Shown: positions 32,952-42,419, numbered from the stretch's first letter. The stretch is 64,000 nucleotides of DNA from Seohaeicola zhoushanensis (GCF_014656415.1 NZ_BNCJ01000002.1:116072-180071), one strand, 5' to 3'. Made by a program: numbers and translations. The notes: generated by a model from the letters alone, not told the origin.

Positions 32952-33526
32952 CGCGGCACCAGCCGGATCGGCTCGCCCAGCGGGGCGAGATGCTGGCCAT
33001 CGAGGGCCAGCACGAACAAGCGGTTGCGCTTTACCTTGAAGGGGGCGGCGCCGGCGAAGTTCCAGCCATGGGCCAGCGCCAGCAGCACGCGCATCACGCC
33101 GATATGGCAGACGGCAAGGCTGTCGCGGTTTAGCGTTCCGAGCCAGGGCGTCAGGCGGTCGCGCAGTTCGCCCGGAGTTTCGCCGTTCGGCGGGCGATAG
33201 TCCCAGCCCCAGTCCTCGATATGGCGATAGCCGCTGGCGGGGTCGGCCAGCAACTCGGTGCCGTGCCGGCCCTCCCAGTCGCCCCAGTGCATCTCGCGCA
33301 GGGCCTCGGCGGTGCGCGGCGCGCGTCCGCCGACCAGCCGCGCGGTCTCGGCGGCGCGTTGCAGCGGGCTCGACCAGAGTTCGGCGGCGTCCCAGGGGGC
33401 GGGCAGGGCGAGGGCGGCAAGCGCCGCGCGCGCCTCGGGGTCGAGCGGGATGTCGGTCGAGCCCTGGATGCGGCCTTCGCGGTTCCAGGCGGTGGGGCCG
33501 TGGCGGAGCAGGGCAAGGCGGATCAT
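32948..33526 (-). CDS. histidine phosphatase family protein
   Basis: This 192-residue phosphoglycerate-mutase-like protein has the catalytic block LLRHGPTAWNREGRIQGSTD (about residues 6-25), ELWSSPLQRAAETARLV near residue 49 and the second catalytic His in VCHIGVMRVL near residue 139. Members remove phosphate from small molecules. Embedded between glycosyltransferases with 4-base overlaps on both sides, it likely dephosphorylates a sugar or lipid phosphate in the same pathway. Confidence 0.88.
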   Translation of the reverse strand: MIRLALLRHGPTAWNREGRIQGSTDIPLDPEARAALAALALPAPWDAAELWSSPLQRAAETARLVGGRAPRTAEALREMHWGDWEGRHGTELLADPASGYRHIEDWGWDYRPPNGETPGELRDRLTPWLGTLNRDSLAVCHIGVMRVLLALAHGWNFAGAAPFKVKRNRLFVLALDGQHLAPLGEPIRLVPR

Positions 33527-34590
33527 GGGCGCGGCTCCAGCGGGGTCAGGGCGGCGGCGAGGGTGGCGCTGGCGGCCTCCAGCAGGTGGTGGCGGGCGAT
33601 ATGGGCGCGGGCGGCGGCGCCCTGGGCCTGCCGTTCGGCGCGGTCTGCAAGCAGCCGGGTCGCGTGGGCGGCCAGGGCGGCAGGGCCGCCTTCGACCGGG
33701 CAGGGCGGGGTGGCGAGCACCTCGCGCATACCGGGGCGGTCCTGGGCCACCACTGGCAGCCCGGCGGCCTGGGCTTCGAGGTAGACCATGCCGAAGGCCT
33801 CGTTGACGCCGGGCCAGAGGAACAGGCCGGCACGCTGGTAGGCCGCGGCCATGCCCTCGGCGTCGAGACGGCCGAGAAAGCGGACGCGCGCTCCGAAAGG
33901 CGCCATCAGCGCCGCGACCTCGGGTCGCGCGGGGCCGTCGCCGGCGATGTCGAGCGTCCAGTCCCCGGACATCAGCGCCAGCGCCTCGGCGATCAGCGCA
34001 TAGGAGGCGAGCTTGTCGCCGGGGCGCATCATGGCGGCGGCGAGCATCGGCGCGCCCTCGGCCAGCGGGGCGGGATCGGGCAGGGCGGGGCGGGGCAGGA
34101 AGGGGCGCAGGTGGACAAGCTGCTGGCCCGGCGCGCGGTCACGCGCAAGCGTCTCGCCGTCGCGTTCGGTCAGGTAGAAGATCACCTGCGCGGCATCGCT
34201 GGCGGCTTCGGCGCTGGCGGCGAAACCGGCCCAGGGGCCGGTGAGGCGCTTCTTCGCGCGGGTGGATTCGACCTGAACATAGGCCAGCCCGCGCGCGGCG
34301 CAGACGGCGGGGCCGATCAGGTCGGGCGCCTTGTAGTAGTTGTGATAGGTCAGCCAGATCCGGGTCTCGTGCGGCAGCTCGCGGATCAGCCGTTCCACTT
34401 CGGCCTCGGCCTTGGCGCGCAGGCGGGCCTGCGCCGCGGCATCGCCGGCGAGGTCGAGGCTGCGCAGCCCGCTTGCCAAGGTGACGGGGCCAAGCGGTTG
34501 CAGCGCCGCGATCAGGGCGCGGGCCATCTCACGGTCGCCCGAGGGCACCGGATGGTCCGGCGCCTTGAGCGGCGCGTAGAAGGCAATCAC
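33523..34590 (-). CDS. glycosyltransferase family 4-type protein
   Basis: The 355-residue GT-B protein has the GT4 donor-binding end GLFLWPGVNEAFGMVYLEAQ near residue 273 followed by AAGLPVVAQDRPGMREVL. The start is GTG 34588-34590, overlapping the upstream gene's TGA as GTGA; the upstream open frame (to 35544) is antisense-type shadow sequence of the neighbouring transferase. The second of three consecutive transferases in the operon. The sugar donor is not determinable. Confidence 0.82.
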   Translation of the reverse strand: MIAFYAPLKAPDHPVPSGDREMARALIAALQPLGPVTLASGLRSLDLAGDAAAQARLRAKAEAEVERLIRELPHETRIWLTYHNYYKAPDLIGPAVCAARGLAYVQVESTRAKKRLTGPWAGFAASAEAASDAAQVIFYLTERDGETLARDRAPGQQLVHLRPFLPRPALPDPAPLAEGAPMLAAAMMRPGDKLASYALIAEALALMSGDWTLDIAGDGPARPEVAALMAPFGARVRFLGRLDAEGMAAAYQRAGLFLWPGVNEAFGMVYLEAQAAGLPVVAQDRPGMREVLATPPCPVEGGPAALAAHATRLLADRAERQAQGAAARAHIARHHLLEAASATLAAALTPLEPRP

Positions 34591-35819
34591 GCGCCAAGCT
34601 CCCGCAGGCGGTCGGAAAGGCGGGCGATGCCGGGGTCGACGGCGAAGTCCGAGCGCAGCCGTGCCAGCGCCGCCGTGGCCATCTCGGCCGCCGCCGCCGG
34701 GTCGGAGGCCACGTCTGTGATCGCCTCGGCGATATCCTCGGGGGCGTCGCGCACCAGCAGGCCGTGGGTGCCATGGGTGATGAACTCGGGGATGGCCGAG
34801 ACCGCGGTGGTGACGATGGGCAGCAGCTGCGAGGCAGCCTCCATCAGCACGTTGGGCAGCCCGTCGCGGTCGCCGTTGGCGGCGATGCGGCTGGGCAGCA
34901 CGAAGAGATCGGCGGTGCGCATGGCAGCGATCACCTCGGGCTGGTCGCAGGCGCCCTTCCAGGTGATACGCGTGGCGATGCCGGCGGCTTCGGCCTGGGC
35001 CTTCATCTGGTCCTTCAGCTCGCCCCCGCCGATGTGGACCCAGTGCCAGTCGAGCCAGTCGGGCAGCAGGGCCAGCGCGTCGATCAGCCGGTCGAACCCC
35101 TTCTTCTCGACCAGCCGCCCGACCGAGAGCAGTTGCAGCGGCGCGCCGGGGGCGCGCAGGGGCCGTTCGGGCGGGGCGGGGAAGCGGGCAAGGTCGAGGC
35201 CGTGATAGACCAGGTCGATGCGGCCCGGATCGGCGGCGAGGTCGCGCAGGTGGGCCGCGCCGAAGGCGGTGCAGGTGGCGCCGAAGCTGGCGCCGCCGGG
35301 GCCGAGGGCCAGCTTCTCGCGCAGCTCCCAGTCGGGCGAGGTCCAGATATCCTTGGCATGGGCCGAGAAGGCCCAGGGAATGCCCAGCATCACCGCCGCA
35401 TAGCGCGCGACCGAGGCGGGGGTATGCAGGAAATGGGCGTAGATCGCCGGCGTGCCCTCGGGCAGCTCGGTTGCCAGCACGCAGGCCTGCCCGAAGCGGC
35501 GCACCCGGTTGCGGGTGCGTTCGCGCGAAAGATCGGCGCGCCATAGCCGCACGGCCGCCTTGTAGCCCGGCAGCCGCCGCGCGGCGCGCCAGGCGTGCCA
35601 GACCCGGCCCGGTTCGTCGTGCAGATACTCGGGCAGGTAGTTGACCGGCGCGGCAAGACGGTCGTGCAGCGGGTGGGTCTTGGTGTCAGTCGGGTGACGC
35701 AGCGACCAGAGGGCGAGCGGGTGGCCCGCCGCTTCCAACGCGACAAGTTCCTGGGCGATGAAGGTTTCCGACAGGCGGGGCCAGCCCTTGACCACCACCG
35801 CCAGCGGCGGTCTGCTCAT
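34587..35819 (-). CDS. glycosyltransferase family 4
   Basis: The 410-residue GT4 protein has KGWPRLSETFIAQELVALE at the N-terminus (residues 11-29), typical of colanic-acid/exopolysaccharide transferases. It also has LSVGRLVEKKGFDRLIDAL near residue 228 and the donor site GDRDGLPNVLMEAASQ near residue 313. ATG 35817-35819 overlaps the stop of the preceding gene (ATGA). It retains the phosphate/donor-binding residues of active enzymes and probably adds a hexose in an extracellular glycan pathway. Confidence 0.88.
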   Translation of the reverse strand: MSRPPLAVVVKGWPRLSETFIAQELVALEAAGHPLALWSLRHPTDTKTHPLHDRLAAPVNYLPEYLHDEPGRVWHAWRAARRLPGYKAAVRLWRADLSRERTRNRVRRFGQACVLATELPEGTPAIYAHFLHTPASVARYAAVMLGIPWAFSAHAKDIWTSPDWELREKLALGPGGASFGATCTAFGAAHLRDLAADPGRIDLVYHGLDLARFPAPPERPLRAPGAPLQLLSVGRLVEKKGFDRLIDALALLPDWLDWHWVHIGGGELKDQMKAQAEAAGIATRITWKGACDQPEVIAAMRTADLFVLPSRIAANGDRDGLPNVLMEAASQLLPIVTTAVSAIPEFITHGTHGLLVRDAPEDIAEAITDVASDPAAAAEMATAALARLRSDFAVDPGIARLSDRLRELGA

Positions 35820-37027
35820 TCCGCTGCCTGACCCGCCCGTAACGACAACAGCGCCGCGACCCTGTCGGTGACGTAATCGAGCCCGTCCAGCAGCCCGTCG
35901 GTCATCGCCTCGCTGGGCAGGTTCTGTTGCGGCAGGTTGCGGATGGCCGCGATCATCGACTGCGGCGAGAGCCCGTCGCGCTTGTCGTCGAGCATCCGAA
36001 CCAGGCCCAGTTCCTCGGCGCGGCTGGCGCGGATCCACTGTTCCAGGCGCGGCACGGTGCGGGGCACGATGACCGCGCGCATGTCGAAGGAAAGCACCTC
36101 GCAGAAGGTGTTGTAGCCGCCCATGCAGACCACGCCCTCGGCCCCGGCATAAAGCGTCTCGATCTGGGAATCGAAGCCGGTGGCGGTGACGCGGCCGCCA
36201 AGCGCCTCGACCCGGGCCTCGAACTCGGCGCGGATCTCGCCCGAGAGGAAGGGGCCGTAGACCAGGATCGCGCGGGGGCTGAGGTCGGGGTCCTGTTCAT
36301 AGGCCGAGAGCACCAGGTCGACCATCAGCTCGCCATCGCCGCCGCCGCCGGGGGTCACCAGGATATAGGGCTGTTCCGGCGGCTCGGCGGTCGAGTTGCG
36401 CGAGCGGCGCAGGTAGCCGGTCCAGTGCATCCGGGCGCGGGTGGCGGGGCTGATGTCCAGCCCGGCGGTCGGGTCGTAGACCGAGCGCGTGCCATAGATC
36501 CAGATCTCGTCATAGGCGCTTTCCATCACCGGCAGGGCGTGCTTGCGCTCCCATTCGGCGGCCAGCACCTCGGGTTCGTCGAGCACGTCGCGCAGGCCCA
36601 GGACGAGGCGGCACTTGCCCTCGGCCTGCAGCATCTTGAGCGTCGGCATCAGCTCGCCCCGGAAGCCGGTCGGCTCCTTGTCGACGATCAGCACGTCGGG
36701 CTCGTATTGCTCGGCGGTCGAGCGGATCAGCCCGGCGCGCAACTCGGTCGTCTCCTCGATGCCCATGCCCATGGTCTGGCTGACGTAGGAGCCATCCTGC
36801 AGCTTGGTCACGCCCGGCAGGCGCACGTGGTCGACGCGCCGGGGAAAGTCGAAGCGGCCGGCGACGGGCGAGCCGGTGAGGATCAGCGCCGAGGCGTCGG
36901 GGATCGAGCCGGTGATCGCCTGCGCCAGCGCACGCGAGCGGCGCAGGTGGCCAAGCCCGAAGGTGTCATGGCTGTAGAGCATGATCCGGGGCGCACGCGC
37001 GCCCCGGCGTGAGAACGGGCTGTTCAT
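35816..37027 (-). CDS. glycosyltransferase (COG4671-like), first gene of the operon
   Basis: The 403-residue protein has MLYSHDTFGLGHLRRSRALA near residue 16, a GT28-like acceptor loop, and late YILVTPGGGGDGELM and GVVCMGGYNTFCEVLSF blocks. It resembles predicted glycosyltransferases grouped as COG4671. ATG 37025-37027 (MNSPFSRRG) is preceded by AAGGCG; a longer frame to 37165 runs into the intergenic gap and is rejected. It leads eight genes that overlap by 1 or 4 bases down to 29952. Confidence 0.82.
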   Translation of the reverse strand: MNSPFSRRGARAPRIMLYSHDTFGLGHLRRSRALAQAITGSIPDASALILTGSPVAGRFDFPRRVDHVRLPGVTKLQDGSYVSQTMGMGIEETTELRAGLIRSTAEQYEPDVLIVDKEPTGFRGELMPTLKMLQAEGKCRLVLGLRDVLDEPEVLAAEWERKHALPVMESAYDEIWIYGTRSVYDPTAGLDISPATRARMHWTGYLRRSRNSTAEPPEQPYILVTPGGGGDGELMVDLVLSAYEQDPDLSPRAILVYGPFLSGEIRAEFEARVEALGGRVTATGFDSQIETLYAGAEGVVCMGGYNTFCEVLSFDMRAVIVPRTVPRLEQWIRASRAEELGLVRMLDDKRDGLSPQSMIAAIRNLPQQNLPSEAMTDGLLDGLDYVTDRVAALLSLRAGQAAE

Positions 37028-37297
37028 TTTCGCCTTGTCACCTGGCTGGTCTGCGGGCGCAGCGAAGCAGTGCGCCGCGGGCAGGCGGCGCCGGTCATTG
37101 GAAATTGCCTCACCGCGGTCATGTTCCGCCCCTTGATCGGCTCGTCCGACCCGTGTTTCTGGCACGCGTTTTCGGTACCTGCAATGTCCTTCCGGACTGC
37201 CCTGGGGTCAGAGGCTGGCGGCCCCGCACCCGAGAGCGGTCACATCAGGTTTAGTGAAATTGTTCCGGCTTGAAAACAGATAAGAGAAACCTCGGTT

Positions 37298-37386
37298 TTT
37301 TCCTGTCCGCCGTGGCGCGGAGTGATCGGGATGCAAGCCGATTGCCTGCCCTGGCGGCGTCTTGTAGCCTCGATCGGACAGGAAAA
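37298..37386 (+). promoter_or_regulatory. long inverted repeat in the leader of the MscS-like gene
   Basis: The 373-base gap between the divergent glycosyltransferase operon and the channel gene has TTTTCCTGTCCG (37298-37309). It recurs as its perfect complement CGGACAGGAAAA (37375-37386), 65 bases apart and ending 14 bases before the ATG. If transcribed, the pair would form a 12-bp stem close to the ribosome-binding site GGGAG (37390-37394). I see no other recognisable site in the gap, although promoters for both directions must lie here. Confidence 0.45.
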
Positions 37387-37400
37387 GCCGGGAGACGGGC

Positions 37401-39740
37401 ATGGGCAGGCTGATGCGGCGGTTTGGCGCGGCGCTGATATTCGTGTTGCTTCTGCCGCTGGCGGCCATGGCCCAGCAGGCGGCGGAGACGGCGGGCGGCG
37501 AGACCGACACGCTGACCCGCGCTATCCGCGAGGCCGCCGCGGCCGGTGTCAGCGTCATCGTGATCGACCGCAACGGCGCCGTGCTGAGCGCGCCGCAGGC
37601 CGATCCGGCCGACCCCGCGGTGCCGGCGGCGGCCAGCATGGAGGGCGCCTCGGCGCTGATGAAGGCGCAGTCCAAGGTCTCGCGCTTTCGCGAGACCCTG
37701 CGCGAACGGCTCGACGCGCTGCCCAATTCGCTGAACGAAGTGGCCTATATCCTGCGCGCCACCAGCCCCGAGGGGGAGATCAAGACCTATGTGATGGTCT
37801 TCTTCTGGACCCTTGTCATGCTGGTCATCGGGCGCTTTGCCGGGGTCTATATCTACGGCCGCCGGCTGGTGCGCGGGCTGGTCGTCTCGCGGGTGATGGA
37901 GGCACCGCAGGGCTATCGCGAGAAGATGCCCTTCCTGGTCTTCCGCTTCCTGATGGGCGTCGGTGGCACGATCTTCGGCATGACGGTGGCCTACCTGCTA
38001 CTTCTACTGATCTGGGGCGAATCCAAGGACCTGTCGATCCAGTTCACCGTCACGGCGATCTTCCTCGGCTGGTTCATCGCCCGCACGCTGGCCGATGTCT
38101 GGCGCATGATCCTGTCGCCCTTCCTGCCGCAATATCGCATTCCCGATTTCAGCGACCGCGACGCGCGGCGGCTGTATTACTGGGCCTCGCTGCTGGGCGG
38201 CTACAATGTCGCCGTCATCATGTTCAGCACCTGGATCCACGACTTCGGGCTGAACTACAACGTCTACGCGCTGATGTATGGCGCGCTCTCGCTGCTGGGG
38301 GCGCTGCTGAACCTGGCGATGATCGCGCTGAACGCGAGGTCGATCACCAATGCGATCCGGCGCGGCAAGCCGACGCGCGAGCTGAGCTGGGTTACACGGA
38401 TGGTGGCCCTTGGCTGGGCGCCGCTGCTCGTGGCCTACGTGATCTTCGGCTGGCTCGAACTGGCCTTTGACCTGGTGATGGAACTGCCCGAGTCGGTGCC
38501 GCTGATCATGGGCGCCTATGGTGTCTTCCTGACCATCATCGTGGTCTACGGCGTCATCAACTACGGGATCGAGCGCTATTTCCACCGCACCATGGCGCGC
38601 GAGCGGATGAACCAGGACATGGCCGAGGCCGATGCGCTGGAAGACGCCGCGCAAGAGGACATGCCGCTGATCCCACGCCCCTCGTTCAACACCTACGAAG
38701 ACCTGGCGCGCCGCGTCGCCGGCATCCTGGCCTTCGTGGCCGGGGCCTATGCGCTGTTGCGGATCTGGGACCCGGACAACGCCTTCCTGCGCGAGAGCCT
38801 GGTCGGGCGGCTGATGGACGTGATCTTCATCCTGTTCATCGGCTACATCGTCTATCACCTGTTCCGGATCTGGATCGACACGAAGATCGCCGAGGAAGCG
38901 CCGCTGCCCGAGGAGAGCGGCGAACTCGGCGACGAGGGCGCCGCGCCAAGCGCCTCGCGGCTGGCCACGCTGCTGCCGCTGTTCCGGGGCGCGATCCTGG
39001 CTGTGGTGGTGGTCTCGATCGCGCTGATCGCGCTGATGGAGCTGGGGATCAACGTCTCGCCGCTCTTCGCAGGGGCCGGGGTGGTTGGCCTCGCAGTCGG
39101 CTTTGGCGCGCAGACGCTGGTGCGCGACATCTTCTCGGGCGCGTTCTTCCTGATCGACGATGCCTTCCGCAAGGGCGAATACATCGACATCAACACCGTG
39201 AAGGGGACGGTCGAAAAGATCTCGGTCCGCTCGTTCCAGCTGCGCCACCACCTCGGCGCACTGCACACCATTCCCTTCGGCGAGATCCAGGTGCTGACCA
39301 ACTATTCGCGCGACTGGGTGATCATGAAGCTGCCGCTGCGGGTGACCTATGACACGGATGTCGAGAAGGTCCGCAAGCTCATCAAGAAGCTGGGGCAGGA
39401 GCTGCTGGAAGACCCGGTGATCGGTGCCGACTTCATCCAGCCGCTCAAGAGCCAGGGCGTGATCGAGATGCAGGACAGCGCCATGATCATCCGGGTCAAG
39501 TTCATGACCAAGCCGGGTGACCAGTGGAATATCCGCAAGCGCGTCTACGAGGAGATCCGGGCGCTGTTCGCGCGAGAGGGCATCAAGTTCGCGCACCGCG
39601 AGGTGACGGTGCGCCTGGCCGACGGGCGCGTCGCCGAACTGACGCCCGAGCAGCGCGAAGCCATCACCGGCGCGGCGCAGGCGGCGATCGACGACGATGC
39701 GATGGACGACATGAAGGGCGTCGGCGGCGACGACCGCTGA
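37401..39740 (+). CDS. large mechanosensitive ion channel family protein (MscS type)
   Basis: This 779-residue inner-membrane protein has a signal peptide (to about residue 25) and a periplasmic segment to about residue 125. Many transmembrane segments follow (about 128-560), then the MscS pore helix and beta domain (VGLAVGFGAQTLVRDIFSGA near residue 562, then EYIDINTVKGTVEKISVR). The extended N-terminal membrane part resembles YbiO-like channels rather than minimal MscS. It should release solutes under osmotic downshock. GGGAG precedes the ATG by six bases. It converges with a small hypothetical gene. Confidence 0.93.
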   Translation: MGRLMRRFGAALIFVLLLPLAAMAQQAAETAGGETDTLTRAIREAAAAGVSVIVIDRNGAVLSAPQADPADPAVPAAASMEGASALMKAQSKVSRFRETLRERLDALPNSLNEVAYILRATSPEGEIKTYVMVFFWTLVMLVIGRFAGVYIYGRRLVRGLVVSRVMEAPQGYREKMPFLVFRFLMGVGGTIFGMTVAYLLLLLIWGESKDLSIQFTVTAIFLGWFIARTLADVWRMILSPFLPQYRIPDFSDRDARRLYYWASLLGGYNVAVIMFSTWIHDFGLNYNVYALMYGALSLLGALLNLAMIALNARSITNAIRRGKPTRELSWVTRMVALGWAPLLVAYVIFGWLELAFDLVMELPESVPLIMGAYGVFLTIIVVYGVINYGIERYFHRTMARERMNQDMAEADALEDAAQEDMPLIPRPSFNTYEDLARRVAGILAFVAGAYALLRIWDPDNAFLRESLVGRLMDVIFILFIGYIVYHLFRIWIDTKIAEEAPLPEESGELGDEGAAPSASRLATLLPLFRGAILAVVVVSIALIALMELGINVSPLFAGAGVVGLAVGFGAQTLVRDIFSGAFFLIDDAFRKGEYIDINTVKGTVEKISVRSFQLRHHLGALHTIPFGEIQVLTNYSRDWVIMKLPLRVTYDTDVEKVRKLIKKLGQELLEDPVIGADFIQPLKSQGVIEMQDSAMIIRVKFMTKPGDQWNIRKRVYEEIRALFAREGIKFAHREVTVRLADGRVAELTPEQREAITGAAQAAIDDDAMDDMKGVGGDDR

Positions 39741-39746
39741 GCCGCC

Positions 39747-40127
39747 TCAGCGCGCCGGGCGGGGGATCAGCCGGCCCGAGTCGGCCAGAACGGCGGGCTT
39801 GCCCAGCCGGGCGAGCAGCGCGCGGAAGCTGTGGCCGAGCGATGCGCAGGTGCAGAGGCCGTGGCCGGTCTGGTCGTTGAACAGCACCAGGCGCGAGCCT
39901 TCGAACTGCAGCGAGAAGCCATAGGCCGACAGGCCGCGCACCAGCTGGCTCCAGTCGGCCGCCGCCTCGAAGATGCGCCCGACGATGCAGTTCAGCCGGA
40001 CGGCGGTCTCGGTGTCGAGCGCGCTTTCCTCGCTGCCCCGGCCTTCGCCGCACCAGAGGGTCGGCGTCGGTTGATCAACGGGCGGGGCGACCCGTGCATA
40101 GGTGCTGGGATTCATGTCCGGTCTCAT
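39747..40127 (-). CDS. hypothetical protein
   Basis: The 126-residue protein has no domain I can name. The C-terminal two thirds (CIVGRIFEAAADWSQLVRGL onward) form a compact stretch with LQFEGSRLVLFNDQTG and a late LLARLGKPAVLAD. This arrangement vaguely recalls small domains attached to relaxase-like proteins in alphaproteobacteria, but that resemblance is weak. The AGGAGAT on the minus strand about ten bases before ATG 40127 favours that start over ATG 40115. It lies alone between the convergent mscS gene and the ABC transporter operon. Confidence 0.6.
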   Translation of the reverse strand: MRPDMNPSTYARVAPPVDQPTPTLWCGEGRGSEESALDTETAVRLNCIVGRIFEAAADWSQLVRGLSAYGFSLQFEGSRLVLFNDQTGHGLCTCASLGHSFRALLARLGKPAVLADSGRLIPRPAR

Positions 40128-40239
40128 TCGTTAACATCTCCTGATCGTAAACGGTCATTGTGCTGACCTCTGGGAGATAACTCGGTAACTATCGGACGGT
40201 TTCATACAGCCGTCTGTGGTGAGGATTACAATTACGCAA

Positions 40240-41394
40240 TCAATGCTCGTAGGGGTCAAGGCTGTCGCGCAGCCCGTCACCGAGGAAATTGAACGCGAGC
40301 ACGACGATGATGATGGGCAGCATGGGCAGAGCGGTCCACCAGTATATCTCCACGTTGACCAGGTTCTGGGCATCGTTGAGCATCACGCCCCAGCTGACCG
40401 CCGGGGCGCGCAGTCCCAGTCCGAGAAACGATAGGGCGGTTTCGCCCAGGATCATCGCCGGAATGGAAAGGGTGGCCGAGGCGATCAGGTGGCTCATGAA
40501 GTTCGGCAGCAGGTGTTTTCGAATCACCCGGCCCGAGGAGGCACCCATCATCTCGGCCGCGCGGACGTATTCCTCTTCGCGCAGGCTGAGGAACTTGGCG
40601 CGCACCGAACGGGCCAGGCCCGGCCAGTCGAGGATCCCGAGGATCACCGAGATGATGAAGAAGACCGAGACCGGCCCCCAGTTCGACGGCACCGCCGCCG
40701 AAAGCGCCAGCCAGAGCGGCAGCTCGGGCAGCGAGCGCAGGATCTCGATCATCCGATTGATCACCCAGTCGATGCCACCGCCGAAGTAGCCGGCGACCGA
40801 GCCGAAGAAGATGCCGAGCACGAAGGAGACGGTGATGCCGATCAGGCCCACGGTGAGGCTCAGCTGGGCGCCATAGAGGATGCGGCTGAACATGTCGCGG
40901 CCCAGCCGGTCAGAGCCGAGAAGGAACACGGTGACGCCCTCGGGGGCGCAGAACAGGTGCCGGTCGGTCGGAATCAGCCCGGCGAGGTCATAGGTCGAGC
41001 CCTTGCAGAAGAAAGACAGCTTCTGCGGGGTCGAGGTGTCCGGTTTGAACTCCCACTTGAAGGTGACCATGTTCGGCTCGGAGGTCATCGCATAGACGTA
41101 GGGGCCGACGAACTTGCCCTCGTGCCAGAGGTGGATGCCCTGCGGCGGAGAGTAGAGATTGTCCGAATACCGCTCGTTCGGCGAATAGGGCGCGATGAAG
41201 CCGGCGAAGGGCAGCATCAGGTAGCAGAACAGCAGGAAGATGCCCGAGATCAGGCCGAGCCGGTGGGTCTTGAACTTGCGCCAGACCAGCACGCGGGCGG
41301 GCGCGTCGAGATCCTTGCGCTCGATCGTCTGGATCGAGAGGTTCGGGTCGTAGGGGGCGTCGTCGACATAGCGACCGTCGGGTAGGCGGCTCAT
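40240..41394 (-). CDS. ABC transporter permease (peptide type, DppC/YejE-like)
   Basis: The 384-residue inner-membrane permease has an N-terminal transmembrane helix (about residues 45-70), a long periplasmic insert (about residues 70-165) not found in ordinary DppC, then five helices. The permease motif EYVRAAEMMGASSGRVIRKHLLP-type block is at about residue 276. It is the last gene of the four-gene importer and overlaps the second permease gene by four bases (ATGA). The large loop fits peptide-type systems with big binding proteins such as the 636-residue one encoded here. Confidence 0.92.
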   Translation of the reverse strand: MSRLPDGRYVDDAPYDPNLSIQTIERKDLDAPARVLVWRKFKTHRLGLISGIFLLFCYLMLPFAGFIAPYSPNERYSDNLYSPPQGIHLWHEGKFVGPYVYAMTSEPNMVTFKWEFKPDTSTPQKLSFFCKGSTYDLAGLIPTDRHLFCAPEGVTVFLLGSDRLGRDMFSRILYGAQLSLTVGLIGITVSFVLGIFFGSVAGYFGGGIDWVINRMIEILRSLPELPLWLALSAAVPSNWGPVSVFFIISVILGILDWPGLARSVRAKFLSLREEEYVRAAEMMGASSGRVIRKHLLPNFMSHLIASATLSIPAMILGETALSFLGLGLRAPAVSWGVMLNDAQNLVNVEIYWWTALPMLPIIIVVLAFNFLGDGLRDSLDPYEH

Positions 41395-42419
41395 GCGTCG
41401 CGGCCCTCGTAGCGAATGCGCGGATCGAGCAGGACCAGCAGCACGTCCGAGATCATGGTGCCGATCAGCGTGAGCAGGGCCACGAACATCAGCACGAAAC
41501 CGGCGAGGAACTGGTCCTGCGCGCGCAGCGCCGTGAGCAGGGTCGGGCCGATGGTCTGCAGCCCCAGCACCACCGATACCAGAACCGAGCCCGAGACCAT
41601 CGAGGGCAGCAGGTTGCCGATATCGGCGACGAAGGGGTTGAAGGCGACGCGCAGCGGATACTTGGTGAGCATCCGGCGCGGGCTCATCCCCTTGGCGATG
41701 GCGGTCTCGACATAGGGCTTGCCCAGCTCGTCGAGCATGTTCGCGCGCAGCCGCTGCATCATCGCCGCCGCGCCCGAGGTGCCGATCACGAAGGTCGGCA
41801 CGATCAGATGCCACAGGATCGACTGCACCTTGTCCCAGCTCATCGGCTGGCCCTCGAACGAGGGGTCCATCAGCCCGCCGATGGGCAGGTTCATGTAGCG
41901 GTGGCCGTAGTAGAACAGGATCAGCGCCAGCAGGAAGTTCGGCGTCGCAAGCCCGAGGTAGCCGACGAAGGCCGAGGAATAGTCGACCCAGGTGCGCGAG
42001 CGCGCCGCCGCCAGCACGCCCAGCGGCAGGGCGACCATGTAGACGAAGAGCACGGCGGCGAGGTTCACCAGCACCGTGAGCCAGAGCGAGTCGCCGACGA
42101 TCTCGGCCACGGGGCGGTCGAATTCGAAGGACCAGCCGAAATTGCCCTGGATCAGCCCCGAGAAGCCGTGCGGGCCGGGGGCGAAGCCGACCCAGATCAG
42201 GTATTGCTCCCACAGCGGCCGGTCGAGTGCGTATTCCTTGCGCAGGAACTCGGCCTTGGCGACGCCCGCCGACTGGCCGGTCGACTTAAGCTCGGCGATC
42301 TGGTTGGACAGGTAATCGCCCGGCGGCAGGTTGATGATGGCGAAGATCAGCGCCGAAACGACCAGCAGCGTCAGCAGCATGGTGCCGAAGCGATAGACCG
42401 CGTAGCGCAGGATCTGCAT
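41391..42419 (-). CDS. ABC transporter permease (peptide type, DppB/YejB-like)
   Basis: The 342-residue permease starts MQILRYAVYRFGTMLLTLLV with a first transmembrane helix, then about five more after a periplasmic segment. The inner-membrane loop carries YVETAIAKGMSPRRMLTKYP (about residue 236), the coupling motif for the ATPase. The start codon overlaps the stop of the solute-binding-protein gene by one base (TAATG), and the stop overlaps the second permease start by four. Confidence 0.93.
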   Translation of the reverse strand: MQILRYAVYRFGTMLLTLLVVSALIFAIINLPPGDYLSNQIAELKSTGQSAGVAKAEFLRKEYALDRPLWEQYLIWVGFAPGPHGFSGLIQGNFGWSFEFDRPVAEIVGDSLWLTVLVNLAAVLFVYMVALPLGVLAAARSRTWVDYSSAFVGYLGLATPNFLLALILFYYGHRYMNLPIGGLMDPSFEGQPMSWDKVQSILWHLIVPTFVIGTSGAAAMMQRLRANMLDELGKPYVETAIAKGMSPRRMLTKYPLRVAFNPFVADIGNLLPSMVSGSVLVSVVLGLQTIGPTLLTALRAQDQFLAGFVLMFVALLTLIGTMISDVLLVLLDPRIRYEGRDA

